NCBI GenBank assembly: GCA_029876055.1 | Contig: CM056878.1 | Span: 558,001 to 622,000 of the forward strand | Direction of reading: 5' to 3' | DNA length: 64,000 bases | From: Madurella fahalii | Taxonomy: Eukaryota; Ascomycota; Sordariomycetes; Sordariales | In this document: piece after piece, positions 37,641 to 48,687 of the stretch | Numbering within the stretch: the first letter of the stretch is position 1 | How the letters are laid out: every line of letters begins with the position of its first letter | Translations under genes and position numbers: made by a program | Notes under the pieces: model-generated | Seen by the model: the letters and a program-made list of their open reading frames with translations, nothing else | What the model was told of the DNA's origin: nothing | The model's database searches: none

Positions 37641-38103
37641 GTACGGGCTTTTCACTATGTAACAGCTAGGCTTGACAAACTACTATATCCCTCACAGACT
37701 CTAACATCTAGACTACCTACATAGGTAGCTGCTATAGGCTAGAAGGTCTAGTTTACAACTCCACGTAAGAAGATAGACCTTTGTAGACATCTCAACAATC
37801 TAGCCACCTAACAACAAGATCGCTCTATATACCAGCTTTCATTCAAGAAGGTTAAGAAAGTCTTCGATGAAAAAGACTTCGAATTAGCCTAGCTACAACA
37901 GGAAAACGAAGATCTAAGAGCATAGTTGGAAGTAGCCCGACCAGCGAAAAGGAATAAGGAAGTTATTAATCCAAATAGTCAGTTCGCTTCGATTGAACAA
38001 ATCCACTAGGCTCAGATTGATATAGGCCGTATAGAGGTCTCTACAGCTAAAGAGAGTGACTTAGAACGTGTAGAATCAGAGGCTTCCTATATTGTAGTGG
38101 GTT
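37640..38103 (+). pseudogene. Fragment of a DDE (Fot1/pogo-type) transposase C-terminus
   Basis: Plus-strand translation gives DRSIYQLSFKKVKKVFDEKD, then QQENEDLRA.., LEVARPAKRNKEVINPNSQ and FASIEQIH.., a tail I associate with fungal Fot1-type transposases of a different subfamily from the 27.6-29.5 kb element. TAG codons stand where Gln is expected (several within 300 bases). No terminal repeats or DDE core found; it is a truncated, RIP-like relic. Confidence 0.6.
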
Positions 38104-38451
38104 GAATAGACTGCGAGATATAGCATTGAAGAAGATGGGTGGGTACGCGGGCCAAAATTTGCCAAGGTGATTGGAAAGTGGGGTGATCGGAATGGGGGGG
38201 ATTTGACTTACGCCAAGGAGCACACAAGAGTTACACCCGTGAAACAATTTCCCAGTAGGGACTCTTCATGGCTCAGGAGTTAGTTGGCTCATTTTCTAAC
38301 TGCAACACGGCGATCCCGATAGATCAAGCTCACCTGTGCGTCTGCTGGGGCTTGGACAGCCGAAAATGGGGGCCTGGACCCGCCATTTCTAGAAAGTTAA
38401 AACGCCTTCCGAGAGCTATAAAGGGGATTGCTGGACGTGGCGAATGGCTCG

Positions 38452-40578
38452 TCAGCCGCCCCTAACCTTTATCCGAAATATATATCGAATAAGGACATGG
38501 GAAGGGTCATAGACGACATATTCATTGAACCCCAGAATCCCTATAGGAAAAGAGTTGTAGGGCACTGAGGTGTCTGGCTGAAAGATTTGTTAGTCAATCA
38601 GAACGGTCCGCCGCGTTGGGCAGGCCAAAAGACAGGAGGCGTGAACAGAATAGATATCAGGCTTTGATCCACATACCATCTGAATAACGCCGGTACTGGG
38701 GGCGCCAACCATCTCCCACCCAACATACTTCCATCCACCAGGTCTAATCTTCCCCAAGCCCTCAATACACCTGTATTGGCTACCTGGTGCGCCAATGACA
38801 TCGTGGCCGTTTTCCATGCTCTGCACTCTCCGGATCCGCTGCCGCCCAACATCGGCCTCACAGAGGAGTAGCACCGAATCCCCATCCCATCTCTGGTGCT
38901 TGCAGAAGGTGGCCGACTTGCTTGATGCGTCGGCAAGGTAGATGCCGTTGCCGAACATGGTCCCGGTCCAGGTAGCCCCTCGCCGGCGGATCTGCAGCCC
39001 CAAGTCGAGGATTCCTAGGAGCGAGTCGGGCGGGGTACCGTGCCATAGGAGGAGCTTTTGCTCGCCGGAGACGTCACGGCCCTGCTTTGCCTCAATCCAA
39101 TCGCGGTATGGATTTGGCAGGCCTGCTTTGACGAAGACGCTGTAAATGTCTTGGAGCTCGATTGTCAGACGATGTATGCGGTGGCAGGACCGTTCGAGGT
39201 GATTCTTGAGCTCTTGGAACTCGAGAGTCGAAGGATCAGTTAGGCGACAGAAACCATGCTGTAAAGAACTGTAAGCCCGGTAAAGCGGCTGAGCAAGCAT
39301 CTTGTATGCGCTTAGCTGCAGGGAACCACGAAGGTGGATGTCGGTCAGCATGCTGGCGAGTTCACGACGCGGCCAAAGGGAGTATAGAAACCTGAGCTCG
39401 AGGAAGATGGCATGGTAACTAGATATCACTGGCGCGCGGTCATGCCCAGCGCAAAATGGGATTTGGCTCCGATACATCGACGATGCCTGGAGAATGGCCT
39501 TCCAACGGATCGGGCGCCCCGAGTCTAGGTATCTCAAAATGAGCTGGAGGGTCTTGAAGCCTAAGAAGATTGCCCAAGGGCTGAGGTGCTCGTAGGGAGC
39601 ACTGAATGCCAGTCGGGCGTTCTCGCTTCCTTGGTACTCTCTCTTCGTATCTCTCCTAGCAGGACCGCCGTAGAGCATAATCTCCATCAGCTCCCTCAGT
39701 CCTTCGTGGATATTGCCGTCGACCGTTTCGTAGTTTGGAAGTTCCCCAAGCCGCCAGGCGGATGAGCAGCGGTATTCAAGCTCGACGAAATTAAATAGGG
39801 AATCGCCCAGCCGTGTAGAATCGTCATATCTTCTATTCCACGATAGACCAGTCTTCGTGCGGAATGCGCTGCGGAACCTCGCCGTCAGAGACTCTAGGTT
39901 ACGTGACTGGCTCTTCCGGATTTTTGTTGGTTGCCCGATGCGACCCTCTCGAGTCAAAAAAGTGTAGGTTCCAGAGCCTGAATGGAAAAGTACCTGATGA
40001 TGCGCGAATCTCACATCAGTATGTCAGCTTCACCGCCAGACACCTGGGCATGGACTTGCCTGCTGCCTGTAGTAGAGGTTTATATTTCTTGTGCAGTCGG
40101 CCCGTAGAAGGTAAGCATCATATATCGACGCCGTACGGTCGCCGATTATGACAGAGGAGTCAGGGCATGCGTCGGGGTCAACAGGGATATATGTGTTTAT
40201 CCCACCGAGTGTCTGTCTCTGGAAATATCCATGGTGAGAAATATATCTCGCCGTGATAGTGGACGGATATGGCTTCTCAACGAAATGCTGCTCAAACTCG
40301 TTCCGCAGCTCGCTGTACGTGAAGGCGCCGTTCGGTATAATTTCGTCTTCAGGCTCCCAGTCAGAGGTAATCCGGGTGAGGCGTGGGAAAGCTGAAGCAG
40401 TTACAGCTGGCTCAGAGGTTGACGAGAAAATGCCCGGAACGGAAGCTCCGAAAACAATGAGCGGCTCCGGTGACGGGATGCCGAGATCGCTAAGGCCGTC
40501 AGGCACACTTGAGGCATCCGCGGATAACTTTGCCGGATTGATAGTTCCCGGGGGATCCAAAGGCATCAAATTGTCCAT
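38452..40578 (-). CDS. Poly(ADP-ribose) polymerase, WGR plus PARP catalytic domain
   Basis: Nuclear PARP of about 653 residues, three exons: 40578-40060, 39993-38677, 38577-38452. Intron 1 (40059-39994) is GC-AG (GCAAGT donor, GCTGAC branch, CATCAG acceptor) and splits the WGR domain (NINLYYRQQ / VLFHSGSGTYTFLTREGRIG). Intron 2 (38676-38578, GTATGT, GACTAAC, TTTCAG) is needed to reach the last exon. A helical regulatory region precedes the catalytic core: LLLWHGTPPDSLLGILDLGL (His of the H-Y-E triad), MFGNGIYLADASSKSATFC (Tyr), and, in the last exon, GFNEYVVYDPSHVLIRYIF, which carries the catalytic Glu. It is therefore probably an active poly-ADP-ribosylating enzyme using NAD+. The frame is open upstream of 40578 without a better ATG, so a further 5' exon (for example a BRCT-bearing one) cannot be excluded. 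Confidence 0.88.
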
Positions 40579-42183
40579 ATCCTCAAGCGCGCGCCTGCGG
40601 CCTGGTATCCAGCAAATTAGTAGGGTGATTCGCATTCGGTGAGCATTACCCGGAGCCTTGCTGGAGCCTGGAGCGGCGTGTCCACGCGGATGACAGGTTT
40701 TTCCGGCACATGCATAAGCTCGGTTCGGCTGCGAGTCAAAGAGCACATAGCTGTTATGTACAAGTACACCAGCTGAGGGTGGCTTGAAAAGTGAGCCAAT
40801 TAGTCCTCGTGATCTGGTAACACACAGGTGACTAATCACCGAAAGTCACCAAGGGAATGAGAGGCGAATGACGTTAGAATTGCCGGCGCTTCGGCTGTGG
40901 GTATATTTGGTGCACCCCTCTTCCCTTCGAGCGGGTTACGAACGCGGTTGAAGCACTGTTGGTCCTCATGTGCTCATCTAACCCGGCCAGTGCTACCCCA
41001 TCGTTCGCCTATCAGCAGAAGATATTGAAGTACCATATATCATCGGCCTCGGCCTTGTAGTGCTTCCAAGACCAAGGTAGTAGATTGCCAATTTCCGACT
41101 TTCCGTATAGAAACAGAAAGATATAGGTGATGAAACCAATCGGGGTACTAACGGGTAATTGAAGAGGTGAAAGTGCTACAAGAAGAGGCCCGAATCACGG
41201 TTCAACCGCGTTGCGTCTCCCATCTACGCGAGGGAGAAAAAAAACAACTAGGCGGAATGCCATTGCGCCAAGCAAAGGCGAGATGATCACTATAGTAAGA
41301 TTGGTTTTCGACTGGTGTAACGACTACGGGCGGGGCTACAATAATCGGCGGGCTCGAATAAATGGAGCGAATGTGCTCTCCCGGATGCTCGTGAACGGCG
41401 ATACCACCCGACTTGGCTCCCTGACCCAGACCAGCTGGAATCTTCGGTAATATGAGTTAGAGGCGGGTTTGGGTGTAGGGTGGCGGATTTCAAGAGACTC
41501 TTGGATATCTGAGAACAAAATACGCTCGAAAGAACTCATGAATGTCACCGTTTCAGCTAAGCACCTTTAGAAAGGCAGTGAGCCACCGGTTAGGTTTATA
41601 TCATTTCGCCTACTTCTGCCCGAACTGCCCACTTTTGAGATCTTGTTTCAATAATTCGGATTCCTCCTTTCCTGGCTACTAGTTAGACCGCAGGCACACT
41701 TTTCCTAGATGAAACTCATGTTAAAAGAGCGTTGAAATTTGAAATTTGAAGGATTCAGCCCGCTCCTTTATTTGGGTGGGTTCGCATCTCTACTCCGCGA
41801 GCACCTGCACTCTAATGGATGGACGGCGGTAGCGTTTAGTCGTGCGAAAGATCGCCGGACTCCCAGTTATCTCAACCAGGGAGGGCCAGATGAGTCACAA
41901 GCGCCACTGTTATGCACTAATTATCTACATGAGGATCTTGCAGTGAGCATCAGGAGCTCGAGAGGTTGTTGAAGGAAGATGTCTTTGAGTAGGGGCGGCT
42001 TGGGCTAAGATGATCGGCTCGCCAACAATAACTTAAAAATGCTCCGCCGGCGGTCGGAGTAATGATTGCCCGTCTGACAGCTTTTCAGTTTTTCAGACAA
42101 ACGAGCCTTCAACGCATCGATCGCATACTCTCGCTTGTCCTCACGATCTCCGGACGCTGCGTCACTAAATAAGCCTTTAAACT
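40579..42183. other. Intergenic
   Basis: About 1.6 kb; the first 260 bases may still belong to the PARP gene (open frame, with a possible 48-bp intron near 40,600-40,650). Otherwise nothing recognised. Confidence 0.4.
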
Positions 42184-42660
42184 ATGAACTTTGCTCCTTC
42201 GACATGGCGCATGCTCGGGCTGTCTGTAGCCGCCGGGTACACGGGTCTAGGCCTATTTGTAATACTTTTCCCGGCCCACGCCGCCCGCGAATTTTTTGGC
42301 CTTCCTGAGGCGCCGGCCTTAGGGATAGAAGAGAGAGACAAACAAGCAGAATCGTTAACCGTGTCAGTCCTCGGGCCACTCCTGGGGGCGCGTGATTTGA
42401 GCATGGCAGCGGCGCTGTGGATGTTGGCAGTGTCGGGAAAGTGGCGCGAGTTCGGAACTGTTATTGTGGCTGGGACGATCCTCTGTATTTCTGACTGCGT
42501 GGTGGTTTGGAGACGCCGCGGTCATCTCCGGTAAGTGGGGCACCCGGAGAAGCGAGACTGTCTAGAATTGGCTGACAAGCTCCATAGTGGAGTGATTATC
42601 GTTGCAGGAGCTCTGAGTTGGACCGCTGTTGGAGCTGGGTTGCGATGGGGGGTGGCTTGA
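42184..42660 (+). CDS. Small membrane protein, DUF4267-like
   Basis: Two exons, 42184-42530 and 42588-42660; intron GTAAGT..GCTGAC..CCATAG of 57 bp. The product is 139 residues with four hydrophobic segments: MLGLSVAAGYTGLGLFVILF, TVSVLGPLLGARDLSMAAAL, REFGTVIVAGTILCISDCVVV and GVIIVAGALSWTAVGAGLRW. The GARDLSMAAALWML segment and the overall four-helix plan fit fungal DUF4267 proteins. Function unknown. Intact frame and good splice sites. Confidence 0.75.
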
Positions 42661-43139
42661 CTGGACCACAAAGAGTTAGAGAAGCCCCAAACAAGCTATC
42701 AGTCCCATGCCATCTCCCCAAAGAATTGTTGTAGGCTTGGAACTCCAGAGACTCGAACTATGTGGCCGAGTCCAGATATAAAGGTTCTGCGTCCCGGGCT
42801 CGTCCTCGACGAGCTCGGCAAAACTCCTTCGTGTTATTGGGTGACGGCCCCTCAGCACCTGTTCATTCGGCTATCCCGTACAGCGTCGCCTTTGCAACAA
42901 CCTGATGCGTGTACTGTGCCACCCTCGTGGGCTTTGAGATCAAGACACACCTACTGCCTCCATTCCTCGTCCTAAGCACTCTGAAACAACGACGAGCCAT
43001 GGACTTCACATATCCATCAATTGTAGACTTCGAGGAGCTTCAGTTATTGAGACCAACACTCATCACATGTGAGACTCTGCACTTCAGCATCACGAAGGTT
43101 ATGCGCGCAGCGCCCCACCTTGTACCGCCGTCTCTTACA
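42661..43139. other. Upstream flank of the HET pseudogene
   Basis: Probably contains degraded 5' sequence of the HET gene; no frame can be trusted. Confidence 0.35.
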
Positions 43140-43996
43140 CCCGAGATGATGGCGAGGCATCTGAGTTCATCCACTTGGATGGTCAGGAATTCCGGGTGAA
43201 GCTAAACCTGTGATCCTCTCTTTACCACCCAAGGACGGGATGCTGGCCGCGCCGGATGGACACGCCTAGGACAACGCCATCCACATCGACCAATCCAACA
43301 ACACCAAACACAACGACCAGATCCGCCAGATAGATCAAACCTACCAAAATGCTGCATGCATGTCTGTGTGGCTGGGGCTGCCAAGGATTCCTGAACATTA
43401 CATTATGCACTTGCCCTAGGACCGGCCTGCGAAGACCATCGAAGTCGACACGTTTGACTGGCATGACTCCTATCACTGACCTTACAAACCGTTAATATTG
43501 GTCTCGCCTCTAGCTCGTTTAGCAGTTCCTGCTTGGTTAGAGCGTTCAGCTATACTGTAGCAACAGTCGAATAGACTGGGAAGTCTTTCGGGACATTCTG
43601 TATCGCGACTAAGGTGTTTCTGAGTTTGATCCTGACAAGTATCCCGAGTACCTGCAACCACTTTACGACTTGATGACCAGGCACCATCGATCAGAATGCA
43701 AAGACCCCCGAGATAGAGCGTTTGCATTGCTGGGGCTTGTGACGCCCGAGGAGAGGGCTGCTGTGGGTGGGGGGGGGGGGGGGGGTGCCCAGACTATTTG
43801 CAGACTATTCCATGTCGGAAGACCATGTGCACATCATGGCTTTGGCACACGTTGTGCATTATTACACGCCAAGTACTCCGCCAAATATCACACGGGACTC
43901 AGACGAGCTTTTCTTGGACCTTGGAGCTAAGACGTGGCCAGAGAGGAGCAGACTTCTTTGTCAGGCGAAAGCGTTCGATTACCCCAGTGACTAGGC
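43140..43996 (+). pseudogene. Heterokaryon-incompatibility (HET) domain pseudogene
   Basis: Pieces of a HET protein in shifting frames: GEASEFIHLDGQEFRVKLNL (43,150-43,212) followed by TGA where Trp is expected; DNAIHIDQSNNTKHNDQIRQ and IDQTYQNAACMSVWLGLP (43,272-43,385), which matches the core HET motif (..DAICIDQ..., QIRQM..IY..A..V.VWLG), preceded by a TAG; then ECKDPRDRAFALLGLVTPEE (43,694-43,753), the conserved C-terminal HET block; and LFADYSMSEDHVHIMALAHV (43,797-43,856) in another frame, after a run of 17 G at 43,769-43,785. HET proteins trigger cell death on fusion of unlike hyphae. At least three frame changes and several stops make it non-functional. Confidence 0.8.
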
Positions 43997-44541
43997 CTTT
44001 GGTCAAGCAACGGGGTTCTTAACTTGGTCCGAGATGGGGCACCAGTGAGACTCCGAGTCCAGAGGAGGATAATTAGTAACGACCACCATCACGACGAAAT
44101 TGCATGATGACTCCTCAAGATCGGTCAAATTAGGCCTGGTTGTCGGCTGCGTGCTGCTATTGTTAACAGCTACATCAATAGGGAGACGGTACCTGAAGGA
44201 ACTGCGTATGTAAAGCCCGTCATATTTCTGTCCGTGGGTTTGGCGGTAAGAACGGGTTTCGGATTCTGGGGAGCGGGCCCAATGTTGTGCGGGAGGTTCC
44301 ACGTGCGGGGTACCGTACCTAACGAGCTGGACGTAGGTACAGTACAGTACGGAAAACGTTCTTCCACATCCCCTATGTACAGTACTGTAATCCGTACATT
44401 ACACGTACATACATACAGTAGTACTGTGCAGTAGGCTGGGGCAGACCGACGAAAGTGTATCGGGCTCAGCCACTACATAATTACGTGGTTGTCCGCCTGA
44501 CCGCCCGCAAACCCATATATCTAGATGATCTCCCTAGCGAC
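43997..44541. other. Intergenic with clustered GTAC palindromes
   Basis: 44,335-44,435 contains repeated GTACAGTAC / AGTACTGT elements just upstream of the actin-like gene. No gene recognised. Confidence 0.45.
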
Positions 44542-46217
44542 ATGTCGAGTCCCATGCATATTTCGACGACCGGTGCCGATCCCAACCCAACGGGGATTGG
44601 ACCCATCTCTGCTGCGGAACAGATGGCCGAGGCACTGCAGGAAGCGTCACATCAAACCAATGAGATCGTAGAGGTTCAGCTAGGTTCGGATAACGCTAGG
44701 GTCACCTGCCCGCTCTCTCGGGCCCTGGTCTTGGACAATGGGTAAGTGCTGTGGCGGGCGACCCCGTGTCAGACAAGGGCTAGAGCAACGGACGGCGCTC
44801 ATATCAATACTGTAGGTCCCAGGCTGTAAAATTCGGCTACAGCGGAGACGCATCACCGATATCTGAACTACGTTCGTGATGTCCTTTTCATATCCCCCCC
44901 CCTGATAGCAATCAGAGCTGCAGGCTTACCGTAACAACCAGTTTCCGTTGTGGGGAGGATAAAATACGTCCCGTAAAGCCGTCTCCCAGCACCTATGCCC
45001 TTATCAGATCTGACAAGGCTGACTCTACCGTCTGCAGGTCATGCTGGTTCGGAGGTCGTGGTATGAAAGATGTCGTCGTCGGGGCAGAGGTGCTGCAAAG
45101 GCAATCACTCCTACATAACCGGTGGCCGATCCAAGGCAGTCGGATCGATGACTGGGATGACCTCGAGGCGCTGTGGTGGAATGTGTTCTACACCGAGCTC
45201 AAAGTTGATCCAAAGGAGCACCCTCTATTAGCGATGGCTCCTCTCGGTCTATCGCGGAAGGAGAGGTGAGCTCAGGGTCTATCCGTCCGATACGCCTGTC
45301 TACTGCCGACAGCTGAGATAATGACCAAAACAGTGAGAGGATGACGACCATGGTGTTTGAGTATTTTGAATGCCCGGAATTCTTTACATCCGATAGTGCA
45401 CCACTAGCCTTATACGCGACCGGGCGAACCACCGGCCTTGTCGTTGACTCGGGCCACTGCAGGACAGCCGCCGTTCCCGTATACGAAGGATTTCCACTGG
45501 CGAACGCGGCACAGACTCTTGATATTGCCGGCAGGGACATTACGAGACATCTTCGCTCACTCTTGGCCGAGAGCCACCCAGCCATTACGAGTAAGACTGA
45601 CGAGCTCACAATTCGGAATGTTAAAGAGTATTGCTGCTACATCACCGAGAACCCCTACCTAGCCATCCTCAACAAGAGGTGGGAGGAACAGTCGTACACC
45701 CTCCCGGACGGAAAGACCATGCATTTAGGCACTGAGCGCTTCCGAGCGCCCGAGCCAATGTTCTCGCCGCTCATCGGACTACCAGCCACGGTTCTCCGAG
45801 CCATCATGAGATCAGACGTCAAACTCAGGGATGAGTTGTCTCAGGACATTGTATTGGTCAGTATCTGAATCGAAGTTTCTCTTTTCAATGCGTTCGAATC
45901 ACGCTCGCTTTCATTGATCTTGTGATTCTCTTCATCATGCTGCCCTCTGACGTGCTGTATGGCAGGCAGGAGGAAATACACTGTTTCCCGGGTTCGCGGA
46001 TCGGCTTCAGCAAGGGCTCTCTGCTATGAGTCCTACTGGCATGAAGTTCAGTGTCGTAACTCCGCCGGACACGAAGTACTCAGCCTGGTTGGGCGGGTCA
46101 ATGTTAGCCAGCCTGAGCACGTTTCGCGATATCTGCATTCGGGCCGAGGAATACAACGAGTATGGTCCTGTTATGATGCGCAGAAAGTGTTGGGGACTAG
46201 GTGTGGCTTCCGGATGA
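44542..46217 (+). CDS. Divergent actin-like protein
   Basis: Five exons, 44542-44741, 44816-44875, 45038-45265, 45334-45856 and 45966-46217, with all phases consistent; 420 residues. After a 66-residue N-terminal extension come actin landmarks: ALVLDNGSQAVKFGYSGDASP (phosphate loop 1), GGRGMKDVVVGAEVLQRQSL, NRWPIQGSRIDDWDDLEALW, VDPKEHPLLAMAPLG, MVFEYFECPEFF, ALYATGRTTGLVVDSGHCRT (phosphate loop 2), VPVYEGFPL, AGRDITRHL, TENPYLAI, GTERFRAPEPMF, AGGNTLFPGFADRL, KYSAWLGGSMLASLSTFRDI and the C-terminal EEYNEYGPVMMRRKC. Divergent points: GSQ for the usual GSG in loop 1, GHCRT in loop 2, and a shortened segment where actin has the VGRPRH loop. It is too divergent to be the housekeeping actin; an actin paralogue or an unusual Arp is likely. 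The intact frame argues for selection. Confidence 0.85.
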
Positions 46218-46732
46218 CTAGCCTAGCCTAGAAGGTGATTTGTGCTGGCACACATTATTATGGTAATTAGTGAGGGGCGGCGTTCCCGCCCGGTTGTAGC
46301 CATGTTAATTAAACGGTACTTCAACAAATGATGTATCTACGTGTCAACACCTAATCTGCACTTCCACTAGTATCTTCTCTAATATGATACGACGGGTGAA
46401 GTTGATTGCGTTGGCAACCCAAGCATTAGTGAACGATACCCTTCTAACTATCGAGGTGAAAGAAGAGAAGACCCAGAAGGCGAGGTTTTTGGCAGCATCA
46501 AGTCTACAGGCCAAATTTACTAGGAGCCGCCTTACTAGCTAACCATGAGTCCACCGGGTGCTGAAGTGCAGGCTTGTTTGCCATTTAGTGACCAATTAAA
46601 ACAGGATCTTGAATTAATTATAGCGTCTCTCAGCGATACTACCTCAAGCACGATAAGGTAGAGGATCTGAAAGGAGGCCGACACCGCTTTCTCGATATCA
46701 AGCAAAACCGTCCATTCCCAATACTAAACTAA
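46218..46732. other. Intergenic, AT-rich
   Basis: No gene recognised; low-complexity AT-rich sequence. Confidence 0.4.
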
Positions 46733-47260
46733 TTATTTAGTCACAAAGGAATAAGAAACCAAAATCTGTATCGACACAATTGCTTTAGCCACTGCAGCCT
46801 TAGCAGCATCATCACCCTCCTTGACAGCAATAACCCACTCCTCTGCCTCCATTCCGGCATTCCACTCCACCCCGAGCCCTGGCCCCGACAGCGCCTCGCC
46901 GGCTTTAGGCAACGACGCATCGACAAGAGCCGCCACCCGCCCTGCCGGTACTGCAGAAGCGGCAGGCAACTCAAACCGCACCTCCTTGGCCTTGCCGCCT
47001 GCACCGTCGCCAATAGCCAGCAACCACGTCTTCCCGGCCGCCGCACTGTCGAACTCGACGGCCAGCTTCACGCGCTGTGGCTTGGCGGTGCTACCGCGGG
47101 CAAAGTACGGTAGGCACTGGGGTAGGTTGCGGAGACGCAGCGCCGCACCAGCACGGAAGGCGGCCCAACCCGTAGCAAACTCGGCGCGTACGTCGACGTA
47201 TAGGTATAGGCCGCTGTCAAACACAACCGATGCAGCAAGCGGCGGCGCCAAGGGGGTTGT
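46733..47260 (-). pseudogene. GC-rich orphan coding fragment, unknown
   Basis: A minus-strand open frame (about 172 codons, no ATG, opening at about 47,260) that is strikingly GC-rich and alanine-rich amid AT-rich sequence: FATGWAAFRAGAALRLRNLP, YFARGSTAKPQRVKLAVEFD, ELPAASAVPAGRVAALVDAS, EEWVIAVKEGDDAAKAAVAK. It looks like the C-terminal end of a longer, beta-rich protein. I do not recognise the family. It is probably a gene tail cut off by AT-rich repeat sequence on its 5' side. Confidence 0.4.
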
Positions 47261-47652
47261 CGATGCGCTGCGCTATGGCTTGGGCGAGCTCGGTAGAACC
47301 CTTATTGGCTGTGTAGTGGATATACAGAATTATATCGGCGATAGTACTATAGGAGAAGGCAGCTAGGAGGGAGGTAAGGGTTAGATTCCATTTACTAGTT
47401 AGGATCTTTATAAGCTAGGCCTTGTATAGAAGTATCTTAAAAAAAAAAGGATTGTTAAGTAGTACCTTGTAATACTAGTACCTTCGAAAGACATATTGTT
47501 TATCGTAGAAATTGAACTCGAATACCATGTAGTTATATACTATAGATAATATAGCTACCAATATAATAAGGGCTAACGACCTCGATATATGCGAACTATC
47601 TAGGACCTGGAACGAGCTCGAGGTAAGCGCAAGAGTAGTGTTTATCAGAGTA

Positions 47653-47880
47653 TTGTAACGAATCCTTCGTAGTCCCTAACGTCTAAGAGGATTCTGTAAG
47701 GTGTCTTAACTTAAAGGATAGTAGATTCGGTGAAGCCTAAGGGTTCATAACAATCACATAAGAGATATCTCAATAGTAGTAAAGCTAATAAGTTATATTA
47801 CTTACTAGAGAACTCCTCGAGTCCTTTAGAAGTATTTAAGGAATGTCTTTTATAGATATCGCTTGTAGTTACTCTATTTG
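47653..47880 (+). repeat. LTR-like repeat B, degraded copy
   Basis: Begins TGTAACGAATCCTTCGTAGT and carries GGTGAAGCCTAAGGGTTCAT, corresponding block by block to the copy at 51,517-51,735, but heavily TpA-enriched. Confidence 0.5.
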
Positions 47881-48349
47881 CTCTGTCTAGAGCGTATATA
47901 TTATGTGGTGGAGATTAATACTGCTCAGCAGTGTCAAGGTCGACGCCCCTAAGATCACTAGTTACGGGACCAAGATAGAAACCTCGTAATAAGTAAGGAG
48001 AACTAGCAAATTACTTCTGCGAGAATAATGCGCTGGGCTAAATCTACTCGAAGGTCGAATCCTGTCCTAGACTACACAAGACTGCCTCAAATCGCTAGCT
48101 TTTCCGCAAATGCAGAGTTGTTACGAGTTGACAGGTTTGAACCTCGGCCCATTGTAGGCCACCTTGTCATGTGATCTTGGCCCATTAGGGGTCAACTTTG
48201 TCACATAAATAGTGTAGTTCTTCCGCCCTCACTTGCTTTGAGGGACAAGCAGAATCAGATCTTTTTCCACATCTTTTGCTTCGCAACAAGAGTTGCTTAC
48301 ATGACATTAGCAGTGCCGTTGTAGGGATATACGACTAGCTGCTTCGACA
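47881..48349. other. AT-rich, no gene
   Basis: Nothing recognised beyond TpA-rich sequence between two repeat copies. Confidence 0.4.
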
Positions 48350-48685
48350 TGATGAATTGAGGAAAACTGTTTCCCAGCACTTGGGCCCTCTGATCAGAGG
48401 GCTAGACTGGGACTGTCTTAGCCCAGGACCCGCTTTTTCCTGTATTTAAGACTGTCCGGACTGTCGTCCTTAGACACAGGGGAACGAATTCAACAACTCT
48501 CTTTTCCTAGTTTTACCCCGACTTGCGGGAGATCCCTTGCGGGCAAGATATTCTCCCTCTGATCAGAGGGAGCTCTATCTACCTACTTTTGTTGTGGCCG
48601 TCGTGGCCTTTCGCCCTCCCCTCTTGTTGTTGTTGTGTGTGTAGGTGTGTGTTCCTGCACCATTTCACTAGGTCACCTATATATA
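48350..48685 (+). repeat. LTR-like repeat A, copy 2
   Basis: Second copy of the 24,447-24,900 repeat. Perfect palindromes GCCCTCTGATCAGAGGGC (48,385-48,402) and CTCCCTCTGATCAGAGGGAG (48,553-48,572), TATTTAAGACTG TATA-like block, CCTTAGACA, GGGAGCTCTATCT, GCCCTCCCCT and CACCATTTCACTA (48,659-48,671). It abuts the ankyrin-NLR fragment on its right. Confidence 0.55.
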
Positions 48686-48687
48686 GG

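Noticed and set aside
48040..48075. A GGTCGAATCC string similar to a tRNA B box
   Set aside because: One base short of the consensus and no A box or cloverleaf upstream.
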